Positions 25,873-33,944 of a DNA stretch of 64,000 nt are shown piece after piece. Both the position numbers and the translations under genes were made by a program. The notes beneath the pieces were generated by a model, which saw nothing but the letters and a program-made list of their open reading frames with translations, had not been told where the DNA came from and did no database searches. Positions within the stretch are counted from its first letter, which is position 1. Every line of letters starts with the position of its first letter. The stretch lies in NCBI RefSeq assembly GCF_003667505.1, contig NZ_RCVJ01000125.1, forward strand, positions 62,001 through 126,000. Direction: 5' to 3'. The DNA is from Micromonospora sp. BL4 (GTDB taxonomy: Bacteria; Actinomycetota; Actinomycetes; Mycobacteriales; Micromonosporaceae).

Positions 25873-26747
25873 CGACGCCGCTCGGCCCGGCCTGGTTCGC
25901 GTCGCCGGCGCTCGCGCACGGGGGGCACGCGGCGGCGGATGGTCCGGGCTGGTTCCCACTCGCGGCGGTCGGTCTGCTGGCCGGTGGCTACCTGCTGGCC
26001 GCCGCGCGCGACACCCGGGGCTGGGACCATCGGCGCACCGCCGCCTGGCTGGCCGGGTGCGCGCTGCTGGCGGTCGCCGTGGGGCCGCTGGGCCAACCGT
26101 CCGACGACCCGCGTGGGCACATGGCGCAGCACCTCCTGCTCGGCATGGTGGCGCCGCTCGGGCTGGTGCTCGGCGCTCCGGTGACCCTGCTGCTGCGGAT
26201 CTCGTCCACAGCCACCCGCCGGTTCGTCGGCCGGCTGCTGCGCGCCCGCCCGGTGCACCTGTTCGCCCACCCGGTCACCGCCGCGCTGCTCAGCACGGGT
26301 GGGCTGGCCCTGGTGCTGCTCACCCCGCTGTACGCGGCGGCGGAGCGCCAGCCCGCCCTGCACCACGCCCTGCATCTGCACTACCTGGCCGCCGGGTACC
26401 TGTTCGCCTGGGCGCTGGCCGGCCCGGACCCGGCGCCGCGCCGCCCCGGGCTGGCCGTTCGGATCGGCGCGCTGCTCGGCGCGGCGGCCGGGCACTCGGT
26501 GCTCGCCAAGTACCTCTACGCGCACGCCGACACCCTGCCGCCCGGCGTCACTGATCCGGATCCGGCGGCGTTCCGTTCCGCTGCCCAACTCATGTACTAC
26601 GGCGGTGACGTCGCCGAACTGCTGCTCGCCGTGGCTCTCTTCGCCACCTGGTACCACCGGCCCTCCCGCCTCCACCCGGCGCGACCATCGCGGGTGATCA
26701 AGAGGTTCGCGTCACGAAAGGGCCGCTCCCTGACGGAAACCTCTTGA
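25869..26747 (+). CDS. CtaG-like cytochrome c oxidase assembly factor (caa3_CtaG)
   Basis: A 292-residue integral membrane protein with about seven helices. The motif HMAQHLLLGMVAPLGLVLGAP and HHALHLHYLAAGYLFAW are characteristic of the Caa3-type CtaG family, linked to copper delivery to cytochrome oxidase. The GTG start overlaps the DUF2243 stop (GTGA). The last 17 codons lie inside a large inverted repeat, so the C-terminal tail (VIKRFASRKGRSLTETS) looks like read-through into a terminator element rather than conserved protein. Confidence 0.88.
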   Translation: MTTPLGPAWFASPALAHGGHAAADGPGWFPLAAVGLLAGGYLLAAARDTRGWDHRRTAAWLAGCALLAVAVGPLGQPSDDPRGHMAQHLLLGMVAPLGLVLGAPVTLLLRISSTATRRFVGRLLRARPVHLFAHPVTAALLSTGGLALVLLTPLYAAAERQPALHHALHLHYLAAGYLFAWALAGPDPAPRRPGLAVRIGALLGAAAGHSVLAKYLYAHADTLPPGVTDPDPAAFRSAAQLMYYGGDVAELLLAVALFATWYHRPSRLHPARPSRVIKRFASRKGRSLTETS

Positions 26748-26749
26748 TC
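26696..26749. terminator. Inverted-repeat terminator overlapping the ctaG-like 3' end
   Basis: Arms 26696-26714 and 26731-26749 pair at 17 of 19 positions (12 bp, a 2-nt mismatch, 5 bp) around a 16-nt loop. The stop codon of the upstream gene lies in the right arm. The element separates convergent genes and probably stops transcription both ways. Confidence 0.75.
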
Positions 26750-26776
26750 GACGACGGGAGGAGGAGCGGGAGGGGG

Positions 26777-27046
26777 CTAGTTGCGTGAGGAGAGAGCGGT
26801 GGAGAGTCGACCCAGGAACGCGCGGATGCTCTCCTCGCTGTGGTGCGTCTCGGCCTGGTCGTTGAGGGGGCCCGAGTAGCGCAGCGCCTGGTCGAGCGCG
26901 TCCAGCGTCTCGGCCCGGTCACCCGGGTAGAGCCCGCCGACCACGCCGTCGGCGACCCGGGACACCACCGTGTCGTCGAGCGCCTGGTCGAACTGGACCC
27001 CGTAGAGGATCCCGTTGACGTGGCCCTTCCAGCTGTCCGTACCCAT
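26777..27046 (-). CDS. Putative immunity protein of the toxin cassette
   Basis: An 89-residue acidic, soluble protein of no recognised family. It lies 14 bp downstream of the polymorphic toxin gene on the same strand, the usual place for a cognate immunity gene, and is small and alpha-helical (DQALDDTVVSRVADGVVGG, ETLDALDQALRYSG). The ATG at 27046 follows GGGGAGATT. The assignment rests on position alone. Confidence 0.55.
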   Translation of the reverse strand: MGTDSWKGHVNGILYGVQFDQALDDTVVSRVADGVVGGLYPGDRAETLDALDQALRYSGPLNDQAETHHSEESIRAFLGRLSTALSSRN

Positions 27047-27060
27047 GCTTCTAATCTCCC

Positions 27061-28140
27061 CTAGAAGATCTGTTTGCCGTCCCAGCCCATGATCGGGACG
27101 CCATTGAGCCCGTTGCGCTTGAATTCGGCGTCGAGGTTGGCCATGTGGCTCACCTCGGGCTGGTAATGACCGCTGCGCGCCGTCGCGTGCTGGACCATAC
27201 CGTCCTTGACGACCAGCTCACCCGCCGCCGCGACCGGCTGCCCGTTACCCAGCGTCGAGTGGTGGAAGTCGCCCACCTTCTGGTAGTTCGACGCGTACAG
27301 GTTGCCGTTCCGGTCCATCACGAAGATCGCCTGGCCGTTGCCGCTGAACACGGTCTGCGCGCTCGACGTGTCGAACGGCTCGCCGTTCCTCGCGCTGCGC
27401 AGGACGCCGTTGCCGTCGAAGAACACCCGGTGCTGTTCGAGCTCCTCCGGGCTGAGCCGGCGCACCGCCGTCGGGAAGTGCCCACCCGGCAGGTGCTCGT
27501 TTTCGTACTTTTTGAGCATCGGCTTCAGATTGTCGTAGCGGGGCGTGGTGTGCGGGCCGGGCACGCCGGGTCGTCCCGGGCCACCCCGTCGCGGGCCCTT
27601 GCGAGTGAATCGGCGCAGCAGCGTCTTCGCCCGCTTCAGCAGCCGCGGAATGATCTCCTTGACGACCCGCTCGACGACCTCCTTGATGATCCGTTGGATC
27701 GCCATCCGCGCCAGGCCGATCGACACGGGGATCTGGGCCAGCGAGGCGCCGAGCGTGGGGGCCGCCGCCGCCAGCGCGATCGCCACCTGCACCACGAGGA
27801 TCGTCAGTTGGACGATGACCAGGATCTTCTGCGTCAGGGTGATGATGGCCATCACCAGCAACGCCATGCCGATCAGCTCGGCCGCCTGCGCGCCGTCCTC
27901 CATCCGGCGGGGCGCACCCTCCTCGTCCCGCCAAGCCTGCTCGAACGCGCGGACGTCGTCCCCGCTGTTGGTCGCCCCGACCTTCGCCGCCCCGGCCTCC
28001 GCCTCCGCGAGCGTCGTGCGCAGCCGGCCGGCGAACGCGAACCACAGCTGCGACGCCTCGAACAGCAATTCCTCATCGGCGGTCGGCCAGGTGAAGCCCA
28101 CCCAGCCCAGCGCCTCGACGAGCTCAGGAGGTAGCTGCAT
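27061..28140 (-). CDS. ESX-type polymorphic toxin, unassigned C-terminal toxin domain
   Basis: A 359-residue modular protein. Residues 1-90 are helical with Trp-rich turns (LGWVGFTWPT), resembling the N-terminal secretion domain of WXG-type toxins. A hydrophobic stretch (about 88-145) may span or insert in membranes. A basic/Gly-Pro linker (165-200) leads to a compact C-terminal domain (200-359) with FHHSTLGNGQPVAAAGE at 292-308 and SGHYQP at 323-328. I recall similar FHxS...PVAxAGE...SGHYxP arrangements in bacterial effectors but cannot name the activity. The ATG at 28140 lies 17 bp inside the upstream WXG-like gene; a GTG at 28146 is an alternative. Confidence 0.78.
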   Translation of the reverse strand: MQLPPELVEALGWVGFTWPTADEELLFEASQLWFAFAGRLRTTLAEAEAGAAKVGATNSGDDVRAFEQAWRDEEGAPRRMEDGAQAAELIGMALLVMAIITLTQKILVIVQLTILVVQVAIALAAAAPTLGASLAQIPVSIGLARMAIQRIIKEVVERVVKEIIPRLLKRAKTLLRRFTRKGPRRGGPGRPGVPGPHTTPRYDNLKPMLKKYENEHLPGGHFPTAVRRLSPEELEQHRVFFDGNGVLRSARNGEPFDTSSAQTVFSGNGQAIFVMDRNGNLYASNYQKVGDFHHSTLGNGQPVAAAGELVVKDGMVQHATARSGHYQPEVSHMANLDAEFKRNGLNGVPIMGWDGKQIF

Positions 28141-28465
28141 ACCCACTGGGCAGCTCCATCCTCGTGAAGAGTTCCGCGTTGGCGGTTTCGGTCGCCTCGT
28201 GCGCGTCGGCACCGAGGTCGAGGTTCGCGGCAGTCTCCAGCAACTGGTCGGCCATCGACCGGTACACGTCCAGCGCGTGGGTCAGAACCTCGACGTACAC
28301 GGCACCGAAGAGCGAGCCCGCCTCGTCGGCGCCCCACGGATTACCCGCGCCGTTCACCGTCGATTCGAGGCTGGCGATCTCCGCGCCGAGCTGCTGACCG
28401 GTGGCTGCGAGCGACCCCGCCGCCGCGTGGAGGGCGTCGACGTCGACCTGGATCCCGTCGGACAT
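28124..28465 (-). CDS. WXG100-like helical-hairpin protein
   Basis: A 113-residue protein with the WXG100 layout: a helix, a turn with W-G-A (NPWGADEAG, about residues 42-50), and a second helix. It probably pairs with the toxin N-terminus for ESX export. It overlaps the toxin gene by 17 bp and follows the YbaB-like gene after 4 bp, so the three genes form one unit. The strict W-x-G spacing is not exact here (PWGADEAG), so it is a divergent member. Confidence 0.78.
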   Translation of the reverse strand: MSDGIQVDVDALHAAAGSLAATGQQLGAEIASLESTVNGAGNPWGADEAGSLFGAVYVEVLTHALDVYRSMADQLLETAANLDLGADAHEATETANAELFTRMELPSGYAATS

Positions 28466-28469
28466 GGGC

Positions 28470-28919
28470 TCAGCGTCGATCCATCCGCCGGGTGACCGCG
28501 TCCAGGTCGCCGATCATCTGCTCGAACCCGCGGAACGCGTCCTCCGAGACGCGTTCGAGCTGACGGGTCAGGGCCGCGCTGTCGGCGCCGACGGCAGCGG
28601 TCAGCTCGGCGCGCCGGGCGCGCTCGTCGGCCTGTGCCGCCTTGACCGCCTCCAGGACGTACTCGGCGATCGCGCTGGTGCCGGCCCGGGACAGGCTCGG
28701 GTCGATCACCAGAGTCTCGAGGCCGCCGAACGCGGACACCTCCGCCTCGACGAGACCGTCGGCGCCGGTGCCCCGCCCCACCATCTGCTCGACCGCTGGT
28801 ACGGCCGGCTCTCCGACACCGTCCGGCTGCGCCGAGGTGGAACCCGTGGCCTGGCTCAGCAGTCGCATCGCTTCTTCGAGCGAGCGACTCAGGCCGGACG
28901 GGTCGATTCCGCTCGCCAT
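28470..28919 (-). CDS. YbaB/EbfC-family protein of the toxin cassette
   Basis: A 149-residue protein. The central segment GLVEAEVSAFGGLETLVIDPSLSRAG with downstream EYVLEAVKAAQADERAR is the YbaB/EbfC pattern. Such proteins stand first in many actinobacterial ESX toxin cassettes, where they probably act as chaperone or adaptor; classical YbaB binds DNA. The ATG at 28919 is preferred because the in-frame sequence upstream lacks coding character. It starts 137 bp after the end of the retron reverse transcriptase gene, on the same strand. Confidence 0.82.
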   Translation of the reverse strand: MASGIDPSGLSRSLEEAMRLLSQATGSTSAQPDGVGEPAVPAVEQMVGRGTGADGLVEAEVSAFGGLETLVIDPSLSRAGTSAIAEYVLEAVKAAQADERARRAELTAAVGADSAALTRQLERVSEDAFRGFEQMIGDLDAVTRRMDRR

Positions 28920-29056
28920 GCTCGTCCCCCTACGACTCGCAGTTCTCTTCCCCGTGAGCGACAGTAGCAACGCGACACCTGCCCTCGCGGCCCGAAGTCC
29001 TCTGTGGATAGTCCGTACGGTCGATGACCTGCGGATCGTCGTAGGCGACCTGCCGG

Positions 29057-30376
29057 TCAGGTTTGTGGGAAGGCCAGGGCGGCGGCGAGGAGCGCCGCCA
29101 GTTTCGCGGCTCGGCCGGGATGGGCGTGGCCGACCCACGCGACCCGGCCCGCCAGGTGCTCGGCGAAGGCCGGGTGGCCGGCGTGGTTCTGGGCGGCCAG
29201 CCCGGTGCGGGCGGCATTGTGCAGGATCGCGCGCAGCCGGTCGTATTCGACGCGGGGCGCCGCCGGTCGTTCGTTGACCACCAGCCCGGCAAGGAGCTGC
29301 CGGTCGGCCCGGCCACGCACCCGGGTCTTACGCGCGTGTACGCGGAAACCCTCGTCCCGAACCACCTCGGTCACCGCGGCGAGCAGGTCGGCGACCCGCC
29401 GTGGCGGCAGTTCGCCGGAGAAGGCGAGGTCGTCGGCGTACCGCTGGTAGTCGACGTCGAACGCGGTGGCCAGCCCGGTCAACCGGCGGTCGAGCCGGAA
29501 CGCGCAGAGGTTGGCCAGCGCAGGCGAGGTGGGCGCGCCCTGCGGTAGGTGCCCGCCGCGCAGCACGGCCAGCCGCCAGACCCGGTCGGGCAGGTCGGCC
29601 GGCGCGGCACGAAGCACCGCCGCCGGGGTCCGGGTGGTGCAGATCGCGGTGAGCGAATGCGCGACCGGCTCCGGATAGCCCGCGGTGCGGAACAGCCCGT
29701 ACACCCGGCGCGCCGGCACGCTGCCGAAGAACGCGGTCAGGTCGATCCGGACCACCACCGCTCGCCCGGCGTGCGCGGCGGCGAAGGTGTGCGCCGACCG
29801 ACCCGGCACGAACCCGTGCGCGGCCGGGTGCACCGGCAGCGGACCCAGCACCTCGGCGAGCAGCCGCCGGTGCAGTGCGCGCAAGCGTGGCTTCGGCGCC
29901 TCGATCAACCGGCCGGCGCTGGTCCAGCGGTACCGATAGTGGTGCAGCCGGTGATCGCCGGCGCGACGGTTCATGGCCCGTCGGTCGGCGTACCAGTCGA
30001 GCTGCTCCGGGGTCAGGTCGAGCATTCGGGCCAGGTCGGCCAGGTTGTCCAGGACCGGGGTCGACCAGGGCCGGCGGACCGTGCGGGCCGGCGTCACCGG
30101 CCGGGCGCGGACCGCGACGGTCTGGCCGCGTTGCCGCGCCGCGCCGACCACCTCGGCCGGCAGCGCCAGGTTCGTGAGGAAGGCGGCCAGCTCCCGGGGC
30201 CGGTCGCGCGGGGCCCGGGGGTACGCGGCGAGCGCGGCGTCCGCCACCGGCCACAGCCACCGGCGGCGTACCCCCAGCACCCGCCCGCCGGACGCGACCA
30301 GGTCCCCGCGCTGCCACCGGTCGGCGGCGAGGAACGCGTCGGCGAGCGCGACGGCCAGCGAGCGGACCGTCGTCAC
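29057..30376 (-). CDS. Retron reverse transcriptase with N-terminal extension
   Basis: An RNA-directed DNA polymerase, 439 residues from the GTG at 30376. Visible motifs are HGF at 187-189, RIDLTAFFGSV (catalytic Asp212), LPQGAPTSPALAN at 277-289 and YADD at 313-316 (Asp315, Asp316). The family Y-region VTGLVVN appears as LAGLVVN (362-368), and the NAxxH motif as FAAAH. About 105 residues precede the usual retron RT start, an extension that recalls the long myxobacterial enzymes (Mx162 type). The frame is open to 30559, but that would begin inside the retron inverted repeat, so a start after it is preferred. It has no strong ribosome-binding site. Confidence 0.9.
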   Translation of the reverse strand: MTTVRSLAVALADAFLAADRWQRGDLVASGGRVLGVRRRWLWPVADAALAAYPRAPRDRPRELAAFLTNLALPAEVVGAARQRGQTVAVRARPVTPARTVRRPWSTPVLDNLADLARMLDLTPEQLDWYADRRAMNRRAGDHRLHHYRYRWTSAGRLIEAPKPRLRALHRRLLAEVLGPLPVHPAAHGFVPGRSAHTFAAAHAGRAVVVRIDLTAFFGSVPARRVYGLFRTAGYPEPVAHSLTAICTTRTPAAVLRAAPADLPDRVWRLAVLRGGHLPQGAPTSPALANLCAFRLDRRLTGLATAFDVDYQRYADDLAFSGELPPRRVADLLAAVTEVVRDEGFRVHARKTRVRGRADRQLLAGLVVNERPAAPRVEYDRLRAILHNAARTGLAAQNHAGHPAFAEHLAGRVAWVGHAHPGRAAKLAALLAAALAFPQT

Positions 30377-30391
30377 GGCCGGCCCAGGGTG

Positions 30392-30568
30392 GATGACAGC
30401 GTGCCCCGACGAATCCCGGTCGTACGGGTGCACAGGCTCGCGGAGCGTGCCGACGCACCTGTGGTGTGGTGCCCAGGTGGATGTGACGCCCCCGGGGTTG
30501 CCCCGGAGAGACTCCGACCGCGTCCCCACCGGGGGCGCGGCCAGGTCAGCTCGGGGCACGCTGCCATC
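30392..30568 (-). ncRNA. Retron msr-msd RNA
   Basis: On the minus strand, a1 (30568-30551) and a2 (30409-30392) pair over 18 bp with a single G-U, enclosing 141 nt directly upstream of the reverse transcriptase start. Pairing stops exactly at an AGC (30551-30549), the context of the retron branching guanosine, predicted at 30550. The msr part carries a hairpin (30540-30531 with 30527-30518), then 5- and 6-bp stems (30516-30512 with 30508-30504; 30506-30501 with 30497-30492). The msd part has CACCTG/CAGGTG and GCTC/GAGC stems. The msr/msd boundary cannot be fixed by eye. Confidence 0.82.
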
Positions 30569-30578
30569 GGGGCAGCGT
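30558..30578 (-). promoter_or_regulatory. Hairpin competing with retron a1
   Basis: Minus-strand ACGCTGCC (30578-30571) pairs perfectly with GGCAGCGT (30565-30558) inside a1, loop of 5 nt. It would prevent a1-a2 pairing when formed, or may be a terminator remnant of the upstream operon. Confidence 0.6.
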
Positions 30579-30628
30579 ATCCCCGGTCGGCCGGTGACGG
30601 GCAGGGCCGTGGCCCGGCCCGCCGCGGG

Positions 30629-31774
30629 TCACCGCCAGTCGGCGAGGATCGTGTCGACCGGTAGGACGTCGTGCTCCGGGTCCGGCGCCGGAGCTGGCCG
30701 GCCGGTCGGCGTCCGGTCGAAGCGGGGTGCCGGGGCCGGCTGGATCTCGCCGCCCACCTCGACGAAGGTGCCCCGTGCGGCGTTGTGCGGATGCCGGTGC
30801 GCCTCGCGGGGGGCGAGCACCGGCGCGACGCACGCGTCCAGGTCGGCGAAGACCGCCGTCCACTCGTCCCGGCTCCGCTCGGCGAACCGTTCGGTGAACC
30901 GCCGGCGCAGCTCGTCCCAGCCGCTCGGGTCGTACTGGGCGGGCAGGTCCGGCTCGTCGGCGAGGCCGAGGCCGCTCAGCAACTCGGCGTAGAAGGCCGG
31001 TTCCATCGCGCCGACGGCCATGAAGCCGCCGTCGGCGGTGCGGTACGTGTCGTAGAACGGCGCGCCGCCGTCGAACATGTTGCGCCCACGGGGCGCGGCC
31101 CACAGGCCGGTTTCGAGCAACCCGTGCAGGAACGCGGTGAGCAGGGCCGAACCGTCCACCATGGCCGCGTCGACCACCTGGCCGACGCCGGAGCGTTCCC
31201 GTTCCAGCAGCGCGGCCAGCACGCCCACGGCGAGCAGCATGCCGCCCCCGCCGAAGTCACCGAGCAGGTTCATCGGGGCGTACGGACGTTCGCCGGCCCG
31301 ACCCAGCGGCTCCAGCGCCCCGGCCACCGCGATGTAGTCGATGTCGTGCCCGGCCCGAGGCGCCAGCGGGCCGTCCTGGCCCCAGCCGGTCATCCGCGCG
31401 TACACGAGCCGGGGGTTGCGGGCCCGGCAGACCTCCGGGCCGAAGCCCAGCCGCTCGGCCACCCCGGGCCGGTACGCCTCGACCAGCACGTCCGCCCGCT
31501 CCACCAGGCGCAGCAGGTCCGCCGCCCCGGTCGGGGACTTCAGGTCGAGCGCGGTGACCCGCCGGCCCCGTTGCAACGGCCCGCCCGTCGGCGCGGCCAA
31601 CCTCCCCGCGGCCGGGCCGCCGGGCCGGTCCACCCGCACCACGTCCGCGCCGAGGTCGGCGAGCACCATGCAGCCGAACGGCGCCGGAGCGAGGCTGGCC
31701 AACTCGACCACCCGTACCCCGGCCAGCGGACCGCCGCGCGCCGGCCCGTCCGCCGTGCCACCGGTGGCCGTCAC
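30629..31774 (-). CDS. CaiB/BaiF family, alpha-methylacyl-CoA racemase-like
   Basis: A 381-residue class III CoA-transferase-family protein. VRVVELASLAPAPFGCMVLADLGADVVRVD at the N-terminus, LDLKSPTGAADLLRLV, and DVLVEAYRPGVAERLGFGPE match alpha-methylacyl-CoA racemases more than formyl-CoA transferases. The family epimerises 2-methyl branched acyl-CoAs so that beta-oxidation can proceed, which suits this operon. The GTG at 31774 overlaps the FadJ-like stop (GTGA). The frame is open far upstream, but that part is the shadow of the FadJ gene. The retron RNA begins about 60 bp after its stop. Confidence 0.88.
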   Translation of the reverse strand: MTATGGTADGPARGGPLAGVRVVELASLAPAPFGCMVLADLGADVVRVDRPGGPAAGRLAAPTGGPLQRGRRVTALDLKSPTGAADLLRLVERADVLVEAYRPGVAERLGFGPEVCRARNPRLVYARMTGWGQDGPLAPRAGHDIDYIAVAGALEPLGRAGERPYAPMNLLGDFGGGGMLLAVGVLAALLERERSGVGQVVDAAMVDGSALLTAFLHGLLETGLWAAPRGRNMFDGGAPFYDTYRTADGGFMAVGAMEPAFYAELLSGLGLADEPDLPAQYDPSGWDELRRRFTERFAERSRDEWTAVFADLDACVAPVLAPREAHRHPHNAARGTFVEVGGEIQPAPAPRFDRTPTGRPAPAPDPEHDVLPVDTILADWR

Positions 31775-33930
31775 GCGGCGCTCACCGCCTCGGTCGGGTG
31801 GTTGGCGAGCCGGTCGACGAGGTCGGCGGGGGGCGTGAACCGGTCGCCGTAGCGGGCGGCCAACTCCGTCGACCGGGCCGCGAAGCCGGCCGGGCCGCCC
31901 GCGTACTGCCGGACGTAGCGGATCACCCCGCCCGTCCAGGCCGGGAAGCCGATGCCGAAGATCGAGCCGATGTTGGCGTCGGTCTCGGTCCGCAGCACCC
32001 CCTCGTCCAGGCAGCGCAGCGCGTCCAGCGCCTCGGCGAAGAGCATCCGCTCCTGAAGGTCGGTGAACGGCACCGCCCGCCCCGCCTCGGTGGCCAGGTC
32101 CGCGAGGCCGGTCCACAACCGACCCCGGCCGCCGTCGGCGTATCCGTAGAAGCCGCGCCCGGCGGCGCGCCCGGGCCGGTCGTACGCGTCCACCAGCTCG
32201 TCCACGAGCCGGTGCGCGGGCAGCGGCAGGAAGTCTTCGCCGGCCGCCTCGAACTGTCGACGGATCCGCTGGATCAGGGTGAGGCTCACCTCGTCGGCCA
32301 GCGCCAGCGGCCCGGTCGGGTAGCCGGCCTGGAGGGCGGCCTGCTCCACCGAGGCGGCCGGCACCCCCTCGGCGACCATGCCGACCGCCTCGTCGATGAA
32401 CCGGCCGATGACCCGGCTGGTGAAGAAGCCCCGGCCGTCGTTGACCACGATCGGGGTCTTGCCGATCCGCCGGCCCAGGTCGAACGCCCGGGCCAGCGCG
32501 GCGTCGCCGGTACGCTCGCCGACCACGATCTCCAGCAGCGGCATCCGGTCCACGGGTGAGAAGAAGTGCATGCCGATGAAGTCGGCCGGGCGGTCCACCC
32601 CGGCGGCCAGCCCGGTGATCGGCAGCGTGGAGGTGTTGGACGCGAGCAGGGCGTCCGGCGCCAGCACCGGCAGCACCTCGGCGAAGACCGAGCGTTTCAG
32701 CGCCGGGTCCTCGAAGACCGCCTCGATCACCGCGTCGCAACCGGCCAGCGCGTCCACCCGGTCGGTGGTGGTGATCCGGTCCAGCACGGCTCGGGCGTCC
32801 GCCTCCGTGGCGCGACCCTTGCGGACCCTCCGCGCCAGCAGCCGTTCGGCGTGCGCCCGGGCCCGGCCCGCGGCCTCCGGCGAGACGTCCTTCACCACCA
32901 CGTCCAGGCCGGCGCTGGCGCAGGCGTACGCGATGCCGGCGCCCATCATTCCGGCGCCGAGCACCGCGATCCGTCGCACCGGCGCGACGTCCACTCCGGT
33001 TGGTCGGGCCGCGCCGCCGTTGACGGCCTTCAGGTCGAAGAAGAACGCGCCGATCATGTTCTTGGCGATCTGCCCGGTGAGCAGGCCGATCAGGTGCCGG
33101 GTCTCCACGGTGAACGCGGTCTCCAGGTCGACCTGGGCACCCTCGACGGCGGTGGCCAGGATCGCCTCCGGCGCCGGCAGCCGGGCGCCCTTGAGCTGCT
33201 TGCGCAGGGTCGCCGGGAAGGCCGGGAGTTGCGCGGCCAGCGATCGGCTGGCCGGGGTGCCGCCGGGCATCCGGTAGTCCGGACGGTCCCACGGCTGCGT
33301 CGGGTGGGGATTGGCGGCGATCCAGGCCCGGGCCCGGTCCAGCAGCTCCGTCGGGGTGGCCACCACCTCGTCGACGAGCCCGGCGTCCAGGGCGTCGGCC
33401 GGGCGCATCCGCCGGCCGGTGAGCAGCACCGTGGTGAGCGCCCCGGCCAGGCCGAGCATCCGCACCGTCCGGGTGACACCGCCGGCGCCGGGCAGCAGGC
33501 CCAGGGTCACCTCGGGCAGCCCGAGCCGGCTGCCGGGCGCGTCCAGGGCGACCCGGTGGTGGCAGGCGAGCGCGATCTCCAGGCCGCCGCCGAGCGCCGA
33601 ACCGTTGACGGCCGCCACGACCGGCCGGCCCAGCGTCTCCAGCCGGCGCAGGTCCCGCTTGATGGTGCCGAGCAGTTCGGCCAGCGCGGGTGCGTCGGCG
33701 CGCGTCGCCCGGACCATCTCCGGCAGGTCACCGCCGGCGAAGAAGGTGGACTTCGCGCTGGTCACGATGACGCCGGTCAGCTCGTCGCGCTCGGCCTCCA
33801 GCCGGTCCAGCACCGCGCTCATCGACGCGGCGTACGCCCGGTTCATCGTGTTGGCGGACTGGTCGGGGTCGTCCAGGGTGAGCGTGACGATGCCGTCGGC
33901 GCCGCGGTCGTACCGGATGGTGTCGGTCAT
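31771..33930 (-). CDS. fadJ: Trifunctional beta-oxidation alpha subunit: enoyl-CoA hydratase/3-hydroxyacyl-CoA dehydrogenase
   Basis: A 719-residue two-domain enzyme. The N-terminal crotonase domain (about 1-290) has [11 protein letters not shown] and [19 protein letters not shown]. The C-terminal dehydrogenase has the Rossmann motif [23 protein letters not shown] (about residue 330) and [17 protein letters not shown] with the catalytic His and the conserved Glu region, then two helical 3HCDH_C domains. It hydrates and oxidises trans-2-enoyl-CoA. The ATG at 33930 is preferred over that at 33936 because GGAGG sits 6 nt before it. The gene lies between thiolase and racemase. Confidence 0.93.
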   Translation of the reverse strand: MTDTIRYDRGADGIVTLTLDDPDQSANTMNRAYAASMSAVLDRLEAERDELTGVIVTSAKSTFFAGGDLPEMVRATRADAPALAELLGTIKRDLRRLETLGRPVVAAVNGSALGGGLEIALACHHRVALDAPGSRLGLPEVTLGLLPGAGGVTRTVRMLGLAGALTTVLLTGRRMRPADALDAGLVDEVVATPTELLDRARAWIAANPHPTQPWDRPDYRMPGGTPASRSLAAQLPAFPATLRKQLKGARLPAPEAILATAVEGAQVDLETAFTVETRHLIGLLTGQIAKNMIGAFFFDLKAVNGGAARPTGVDVAPVRRIAVLGAGMMGAGIAYACASAGLDVVVKDVSPEAAGRARAHAERLLARRVRKGRATEADARAVLDRITTTDRVDALAGCDAVIEAVFEDPALKRSVFAEVLPVLAPDALLASNTSTLPITGLAAGVDRPADFIGMHFFSPVDRMPLLEIVVGERTGDAALARAFDLGRRIGKTPIVVNDGRGFFTSRVIGRFIDEAVGMVAEGVPAASVEQAALQAGYPTGPLALADEVSLTLIQRIRRQFEAAGEDFLPLPAHRLVDELVDAYDRPGRAAGRGFYGYADGGRGRLWTGLADLATEAGRAVPFTDLQERMLFAEALDALRCLDEGVLRTETDANIGSIFGIGFPAWTGGVIRYVRQYAGGPAGFAARSTELAARYGDRFTPPADLVDRLANHPTEAVSAA

Positions 33931-33944
33931 GGTCATCCTCCGGG

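Noticed and set aside
30377..30559. N-terminal coding extension of the reverse transcriptase from GTG 30559
   Set aside because: It would begin inside the retron a1 repeat and span the structured RNA; the composition is not protein-like.
31775..33292. A single large fusion protein continuing upstream from the CaiB gene in its frame
   Set aside because: This part is antisense-free read-through of another frame of the FadJ gene; the GTGA junction at 31771-31774 marks the true start.
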